This document shows positions 59,784 through 64,000 of a stretch of 64,000 bases of DNA, piece by piece. The notes under the pieces are model-generated. The model was not told the origin of the DNA and did no database searches. It saw only the letters and a program-made list of their open reading frames with translations. Numbering within the stretch: the stretch's first letter is position 1; the number at the start of each line of letters is the position of its first letter. The stretch covers positions 1 through 64,000 of the forward strand of contig NZ_OLMK01000121.1 in the NCBI RefSeq assembly GCF_900290235.1. The letters are read 5' to 3'. The translations under genes were made by a program, and so were the position numbers. The stretch is from Streptomyces sp. MA5143a. GTDB taxonomy: Bacteria; Actinomycetota; Actinomycetes; Streptomycetales; Streptomycetaceae.

Positions 59784-61028
59784 TCAGGAACCCGGCAGCC
59801 ACAGGTCGGGGCCGAACACCTCGTAGCGGATGGCGCGGGCCGGTGTCCCCGCGGCCAGCAGCTGACCGCGCACCGTCCGCATGAAGGGCAGCGGCCCGCA
59901 CAGGAACACCGTGGCGTCCTGGGCCAGTTCGAGACCGTCGAGATCCATCAGACCGCTCCGGAACTCCGTACCGGCCCGCTCCACCTGTTCGGCCTGCCGG
60001 GTCGGCTCGGCCGGTTCGGGGTGTTCGTACCAGACGACGGCGCGGGCACCCGGGAGCCGGTCGACGAGCGCACTTGTCTCGGCGCGCAGGGCGTGGTCGG
60101 CGGGGGAGCGGTCGGCGTGCAGCACCAGCACCGGGCGGGTCGAGCCCGCCGCGGCCAGATGCGCCAGGATGCCGGTCATCGGCGTACAGCCGATGCCCGC
60201 GGAGACGAGCACGACCGGGGACCCGGTGTCGGCCGGATCGTCGAGGAAGACATCGCCGAACGGCGCCGACAGGGTCAGTTCGTCGCCCGCGGACACCCGC
60301 TCGTGCAGCAGGGTGGAGACCTCGCCGTCCGGCGTGCCCTCCGCCGCGGCGACCCGCTTCACGGTGATCCGCCGCAGACCGTCGCCCGGGTCGCAGGAGA
60401 GGCTGTACTGCCGTACCTGGCGCACACCGTCCGCCATACGGACGCGGACGCTCACGTACTGGCCGGCCCGGGCCCGCGGCGCGGGTCCCCCGTCGGCGGG
60501 GCGCAGCAGGAACGACACCGTGTCCGGGGTCTCCGTACGGCGCTCGACGACGGTCCACGGCCGCCACACCTCGCCGGGCGTCACGCCCGCGTCCTGGTAC
60601 AGCCGGGCCTCCCGGCCGATCAGCGCGCCCGCCATCAGCCAGTACACCTCGTCCCAGGCCGCCGCGACCTCCGGGGTGACGGCGTCGCCGAGCACCTCGG
60701 CTATCGCGCCGAAGAGGTACTTGTGGACGATCGTGTACTGGTCGTCGGTGACCCCGACCGCCGCGTGCTTGTGGGCGATCCGGTCCAGCAGTGTGTCCGG
60801 GCGGGTGTCCGGGTCGTCCAGCAGCGCGGTCGCGAACCCGGCGATCGACCCGGCCAGGGCCCGGCGCTGCGCGCCGCTCGCCTGGTTGCCGCGGTTGAAC
60901 ATCCCGTCGAGCAGCTCCGGACGGTCGCGGAACATGGCGCCGTAGAAGCGGGTGGTGATCTCGTCGAGCGCTCCGGCGACCGCGGGCAGGGTGGCGCGGA
61001 CGACGGCGGCGGACTCTTCGGACAGCAT
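59784..61028 (-). CDS. hmp: Flavohaemoglobin (nitric oxide dioxygenase)
   Basis: 414 residues, normal for Hmp. Globin domain about 1-140 with RFYGAMFRDRPELL, FNRGNQASG (distal side) and the proximal His in IAHKHAAVG (about 87); FAD domain with VRQYSLSCDPG; NAD domain with VSAGIGCTPMTGIL and CGPLPFM. It oxidises NO to nitrate. ATG 61028 follows GGGAGG. DevR-box-like palindromes lie 123-160 bp upstream. Confidence 0.95.
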   Translation of the reverse strand: MLSEESAAVVRATLPAVAGALDEITTRFYGAMFRDRPELLDGMFNRGNQASGAQRRALAGSIAGFATALLDDPDTRPDTLLDRIAHKHAAVGVTDDQYTIVHKYLFGAIAEVLGDAVTPEVAAAWDEVYWLMAGALIGREARLYQDAGVTPGEVWRPWTVVERRTETPDTVSFLLRPADGGPAPRARAGQYVSVRVRMADGVRQVRQYSLSCDPGDGLRRITVKRVAAAEGTPDGEVSTLLHERVSAGDELTLSAPFGDVFLDDPADTGSPVVLVSAGIGCTPMTGILAHLAAAGSTRPVLVLHADRSPADHALRAETSALVDRLPGARAVVWYEHPEPAEPTRQAEQVERAGTEFRSGLMDLDGLELAQDATVFLCGPLPFMRTVRGQLLAAGTPARAIRYEVFGPDLWLPGS

Positions 61029-61150
61029 GAGGCCTCCCAGGAGTGGGCGGAAGGGGTGAGGTCGGGCGCCGCGTCCCCTCGGGCGCCGGTCCTCTGTGTA
61101 CCAGGCGACGGACCGCGTTTCGGCGCCGTTCGCCCGCTACCGGCGAAGTG

Positions 61151-61187
61151 GGGACCAATGGCCCCATCGAGTCGGGAGCATCGGCCC
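61151..61187. promoter_or_regulatory. Two DevR/OsdR-box-like palindromes upstream of hmp
   Basis: GGGACCAATGGCCC (61151-61164) and GGGAGCATCGGCCC (61174-61187) match the pattern GGGNNCANNGGCCC and are 23 bp apart centre to centre, two helical turns. DevR/DosR-type boxes (GGGAC...GTCCC) have this form. The rest of the 235-bp gap 61029-61263 shows no gene. Confidence 0.5.
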
Positions 61188-61263
61188 AACGGGTGCGGCC
61201 GACGAGGGGCCGGGCGGCCCGGGAACGGCCTCCGACAAGCCCTGTCGCGGAACCGTCGTCCGG

Positions 61264-61674
61264 TCAGCGCGTGCCGAGTTCACGGCCGGTGACCATCTCG
61301 GACGCGATCCGCACGAAGACCTCGTTCCGCGCGGGCATCCAGGAGGCGGGGCCGGTGCGGGACAGCCGCCCGTGCTCGGCGGGATCGGTCACCACGTCGG
61401 CCCGGCCGGTGACGACGACGCTCCAGCCGGACCGGGTGACCGGGTCGAACTCGTCGCCCTCGAACGCGACCACGACACCGTCGATCGCCCGCACCAGGTC
61501 GGAGCCGGCCGACGTGCACAGCAGCACGGCGTCGTCGTTGCCGAGGGCGAAGTTGACCGGGAGCACCGCGGGCAGCGCGCGCCGGGTGTAGACCACCCGC
61601 CCGACCGGCACCTTGGCCAGCAGTCTCAGGCACTCCTGCCGGTCGAGCACACGAAACGCATCGTTCTGAACCAT
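61264..61674 (-). CDS. Pyridoxamine-5'-phosphate-oxidase-like flavin-binding protein
   Basis: 136 residues from ATG 61674. The split-barrel pattern is visible: FRVLDRQECLRLLAKVPVGR, PAVLPVNFALGNDDAVL, VVAFEGDEFDPVTRSGWSVV and a C-terminal FVRIASEMVTGREL. Family members bind FMN or F420 and are common in dormancy regulons. A palindrome GGGCCGGTCGGCCC lies 36-49 bp upstream. Substrate unknown. Confidence 0.88.
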   Translation of the reverse strand: MVQNDAFRVLDRQECLRLLAKVPVGRVVYTRRALPAVLPVNFALGNDDAVLLCTSAGSDLVRAIDGVVVAFEGDEFDPVTRSGWSVVVTGRADVVTDPAEHGRLSRTGPASWMPARNEVFVRIASEMVTGRELGTR

Positions 61675-61709
61675 CAGCCCATCGTCCGTACGACACCCGA
61701 ACACGGGTA

Positions 61710-61723
61710 GGGCCGGTCGGCCC
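61710..61723. promoter_or_regulatory. DevR/OsdR-box-like palindrome upstream of the PNPOx-like gene
   Basis: GGGCCGGTCGGCCC, near-perfect palindrome, 36-49 bp before the ATG at 61674, a suitable position for an activator site. Confidence 0.5.
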
Positions 61724-61774
61724 GTTCTCCAGCCCGTCCGGCCGGGGTCCCCCGAGGGGCGGCCCCTGTCTCGT

Positions 61775-61975
61775 TCAGCTCGGCCGACGCTCGCCCGGGG
61801 TCGGCCGGTCCAGGTGGGTGGCGAGGACGGCGGCCTGGACGCGGCGTCGGACGCCCAGTTCGGCCAGGAGGCGGGAGATGTGGTTCTTGACGGTCTTCCC
61901 CGACAGGTAGAGCCTCTTGCCGATTCTCCCGGTTGGTGATCCCTTCGCCGATCAGGCCGATCGGCCCCCACCGGC
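61775..61975 (-). pseudogene. DevR-type LuxR regulator relic (DNA-binding domain only)
   Basis: The minus strand reads LIGEGITNRE, then, after one extra base, IGKRLYLSGKTVKNHISRLL and AELGVRRRVQAAVLATHLDR to a stop at 61775. This is the LuxR helix-turn-helix of DevR/DosR-type response regulators with a 1-base insertion; the receiver domain is absent upstream. A GGCCGATCGGCC palindrome (61955-61966) falls inside the relic. The rest of the gap 61675-62246 shows no other gene. Confidence 0.7.
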
Positions 61976-62246
61976 CCATACCCTCCGCGCGTGGCGTGCC
62001 CGAGCGCCGCGCCAGGGGCCGCCGGGCCCGCCGTCCGGGCCGTCCGGCCCTGTCGGCGCGGCCCTTCGGCATCCGGCGCGGCCGGCCGCGGTCCGCGAGA
62101 GTGAGGGACGCGAGGTCGAGCGACGCCGGGTCGCGGTCCGGCCACGGACGAAGGGGTGCGTCTCCATGGCCGTACGCCACCACATGCCCGTACGCCGGCC
62201 CCCGCCGCGGTCGAGCACGGTGGCCCGCCGTTCGGAGCGCCGCCGT

Positions 62247-63050
62247 TCAGAGTTTCGCCGCGTGGTCCGGGACGTACGTCCGCAGATCGCGCGGAGGGCG
62301 CTGATAGCCGGTCGACGCGGGACGCTCGGGCAGTTCCAGCACCGGCGGCGGGACCTCGTGGTACGGGACCGAGGCCAGCAGGTGGGCGATCATGTTCAGC
62401 CGGGCCCGCCGCTTGTCGTCGCTCTCCACCACGAACCAGCGCGCCTCGGTGATGTCGGTGTGCACCATCATCTCGTCCTTGGCCCGCGAGTACGTCTCCC
62501 AGCGGGAGATCGACTCCAGATCCATCGGCGACAGCTTCCAGCGCCGCAGCGGATCCTCCAGCCGACGGCGGAACCGGTCCTGCTGCTCGGTGTCGCTCAC
62601 CGAGAACCAGTACTTGCGCAACAGGATCCCGTCCTCCACCAGCATCCGCTCGAAGATGGGGCACTGTCGCAGGAAAAGTTGGTACTCCTCCTCCGTGCAG
62701 AAGCCCATCACGTGCTCGACCCCGGCCCGGTTGTACCAGGACCGGTCGAACAGCACGATCTCCCCGGCCGCCGGAAGGTGCTGGATGTACCGCTGGAAGT
62801 ACCACTGGCCGCGCTCGCGCTCCGTCGGCTTCGGCAGCGCGGCGATCCGGGCGACACGCGGGTTGAGGTGCTCGGCGACCCGCTTGATCGTGCCGCCCTT
62901 GCCGGCCGCGTCCCGCCCCTCGAAGATCACGACCAGTCGGGCGCCCGTCGCCCGCACCCATTCCTGGAGCTTCACCAACTCCGTCTGCAGACGCAGCAGT
63001 TCCTCTTCGTACGCCGCACGCGGCAACTTCGTCGCCTTCTTGCCGGCCAT
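62247..63050 (-). CDS. ppk2: Polyphosphate kinase 2
   Basis: 267 residues. PPK2 motifs: Walker A FEGRDAAGKGGTIKR (about 44-58), Walker B LFDRSWYNRAGVEHVMGF (about 98-115), and lid RKYWFSVSDTEQQ. It uses polyphosphate to phosphorylate nucleoside mono- or diphosphates (class I by length and motif). Divergent from the phosphoketolase gene across 49 bp, suggesting joint stress regulation. Confidence 0.95.
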   Translation of the reverse strand: MAGKKATKLPRAAYEEELLRLQTELVKLQEWVRATGARLVVIFEGRDAAGKGGTIKRVAEHLNPRVARIAALPKPTERERGQWYFQRYIQHLPAAGEIVLFDRSWYNRAGVEHVMGFCTEEEYQLFLRQCPIFERMLVEDGILLRKYWFSVSDTEQQDRFRRRLEDPLRRWKLSPMDLESISRWETYSRAKDEMMVHTDITEARWFVVESDDKRRARLNMIAHLLASVPYHEVPPPVLELPERPASTGYQRPPRDLRTYVPDHAAKL

Positions 63051-63099
63051 GCCGCCTCCACCGCCCTATGACCCCCGTCGATGAGTTCCGGAGTCACCC

Positions 63100-64000
63100 A
63101 TGACCAAGGTCGAACACCAGAACGTCACCGTACTTTCCGACGACGAGCTGCGCACCCTGGACGCCCACTGGAGGGCCGCCAACTACCTCGCCGCCGGACA
63201 GATCTACCTGATGGCGAACCCCCTGCTGGCCGAGCCGCTGCGGCCGGAGCACATCAAACCGCGGCTCCTCGGCCACTGGGGCACCTCGCCCGGCCTCAAC
63301 CTCGTGCACACCCACCTCAACCGCGTGATCAAGGCGCGCGGACTGGACGCGCTGTGCGTCTGGGGCCCCGGCCACGGCGGGCCGTCCGTGCTCGCCAACT
63401 CCTGGCTGGAGGGCAGCTACAGCGAGATCTACCCCGACGTCCCGCGGGACGGGCGGGGCATGGAGCGGCTGTTCCGGCAGTTCTCCTTCCCCGGCGGGGT
63501 TCCGAGCCATGTCGCCCCGGAGACGCCCGGCTCCATCCACGAGGGCGGTGAACTCGGCTACTCGCTGGCCCACGCGTACGGCGCCGCCTTCGACAACCCC
63601 GGCCTGCTGGTCGCCTGTGTGATCGGGGACGGCGAGGCGGAGACCGGGCCGCTGGCGGCCGCCTGGCACTCGAACAAGTTCCTGGACCCGGTGCACGACG
63701 GCGCGGTCCTGCCGATCCTCCACCTCAACGGCTACAAGATCGCCAATCCGACCGTCCTCTCCCGTCTCCCCGAGGGCGAGTTGGACGCACTCCTGCGCGG
63801 CTACGGGCACGTCCCGATCCACGTCACCGGCGACGACCCGGCGCAGGTGCACCGCGCGCTGGCCGCGGCCCTCGACGAGGCGCTCGACCGGATCGCCCTC
63901 ATGCAGCGCACCGCCCGTGAGGACGGTGTCACCGAGCGCGCGCACTGGCCGGTGATCGTGCTGCGCACCCCGAAGGGCTGGACCGGCCCCGCCGAGGTCG
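63100..64000 (+). CDS. xfp: Phosphoketolase (3' end outside window)
   Basis: First 300 codons of a thiamine-diphosphate enzyme cleaving xylulose-5-phosphate (and often fructose-6-phosphate) to acetyl phosphate. Start ATG 63100. Family motifs: YLAAGQIYLMANPLL (about 29), GHWGTSPGLNLVH, GHGGPSVLANSWLEGSYSEI (about 91), PGSIHEGGELGYSLAHAYGA and the ThDP-binding GDGEAETGPLAAAWHSNKF (about 176). It could take up xylulose-5-phosphate from the arabinose route. The frame is open to the window end. Confidence 0.95.
   Translation, partial: MTKVEHQNVTVLSDDELRTLDAHWRAANYLAAGQIYLMANPLLAEPLRPEHIKPRLLGHWGTSPGLNLVHTHLNRVIKARGLDALCVWGPGHGGPSVLANSWLEGSYSEIYPDVPRDGRGMERLFRQFSFPGGVPSHVAPETPGSIHEGGELGYSLAHAYGAAFDNPGLLVACVIGDGEAETGPLAAAWHSNKFLDPVHDGAVLPILHLNGYKIANPTVLSRLPEGELDALLRGYGHVPIHVTGDDPAQVHRALAAALDEALDRIALMQRTAREDGVTERAHWPVIVLRTPKGWTGPAEV

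Noticed and set aside
61955..61966. GGCCGATCGGCC as a fourth DevR box
   Set aside because: It lies within the former coding sequence of the LuxR relic and is not placed before an intact gene, so chance is likely in GC-rich DNA.
61264..62961. 565-codon frame extending the PNPOx-like protein
   Set aside because: The upstream part is low-complexity shadow of PPK2 and the DevR relic; only residues from ATG 61674 match the family.

Overview
The window is about 72% GC by eye, with strong G/C third-position bias, many GTG starts, ATGA/GTGA stop-start overlaps and AGGAG-type ribosome binding sites. Together with KdpFABC/KdpD, DUF1707 and GAF-ANTAR proteins this points to a Streptomyces chromosome (inference from gene content; no rRNA or marker gene is present). 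I saw no rRNA, tRNA, CRISPR array, insertion sequence or transposase.

Region 1 (1-5.8 kb): L-arabinose use. A secreted GH43 arabinanase/arabinofuranosidase (cut by the window edge) is divergent from araB-araA-araD. The 750-bp gap between them holds three copies of a 16-bp operator-like motif.

Region 2 (5.8-10.1 kb): a receptor-like protein with a degenerate kinase domain, then a small gene graveyard (a collapsed nSTAND ATPase and a collapsed cupin) around an intact DUF488 gene, then a GNAT acetyltransferase.

Region 3 (10.3-35.3 kb): a roughly 25-kb block that looks like an undescribed specialised-metabolite or modified-nucleotide/cyclitol locus without PKS, NRPS or a recognisable RiPP maturase. 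One long minus-strand set encodes a nucleotidyltransferase, a helical partner, an ABC exporter, a HAD phosphatase, an acyl-CoA-dehydrogenase-like protein, an SRPBCC protein, an epimerase, myo-inositol-1-phosphate synthase, an archaeal-type SAM synthetase, an NDK-like protein, an SDR, a PHP phosphatase and an HPr-kinase-like protein. Around it lie a second HPr-kinase-like protein, a second nucleotidyltransferase, an asparagine synthase, a histidine phosphatase, a Nudix hydrolase, a second SDR, two small-molecule kinases, a class III aminotransferase, a methyltransferase and an IclR regulator. Sugar phosphate cyclisation, dephosphorylation, oxidation, transamination and methylation would be one consistent reading (inference).

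Region 4 (36-45.5 kb): a membrane glycosyltransferase-like protein, two molybdopterin oxidoreductases, a GT2/DUF2064/methyltransferase operon, an OmpR-type two-component system and a nucleotide-sugar epimerase carrying a cysteine insert.

Region 5 (45.5-55.9 kb): a DUF4287 gene, a DUF1707 gene, and a potassium-uptake operon: a 27-codon membrane peptide, kdpF, kdpA, kdpB, kdpC, a first KdpE, kdpD and a second KdpE, followed by a YnfA-type protein. A periodic repeat upstream is a candidate KdpE operator.

Region 6 (55.9-64 kb): stress functions: CorA, a GAF-ANTAR regulator, YceI, MarR, flavohaemoglobin, a flavin/PNPOx-like protein, PPK2 and phosphoketolase (cut by the window edge). Relics of a GlxA/AraC regulator and a DevR-type LuxR regulator lie among them, and DevR-box-like palindromes precede two of the genes, suggesting an oxygen/NO/dormancy-type island.
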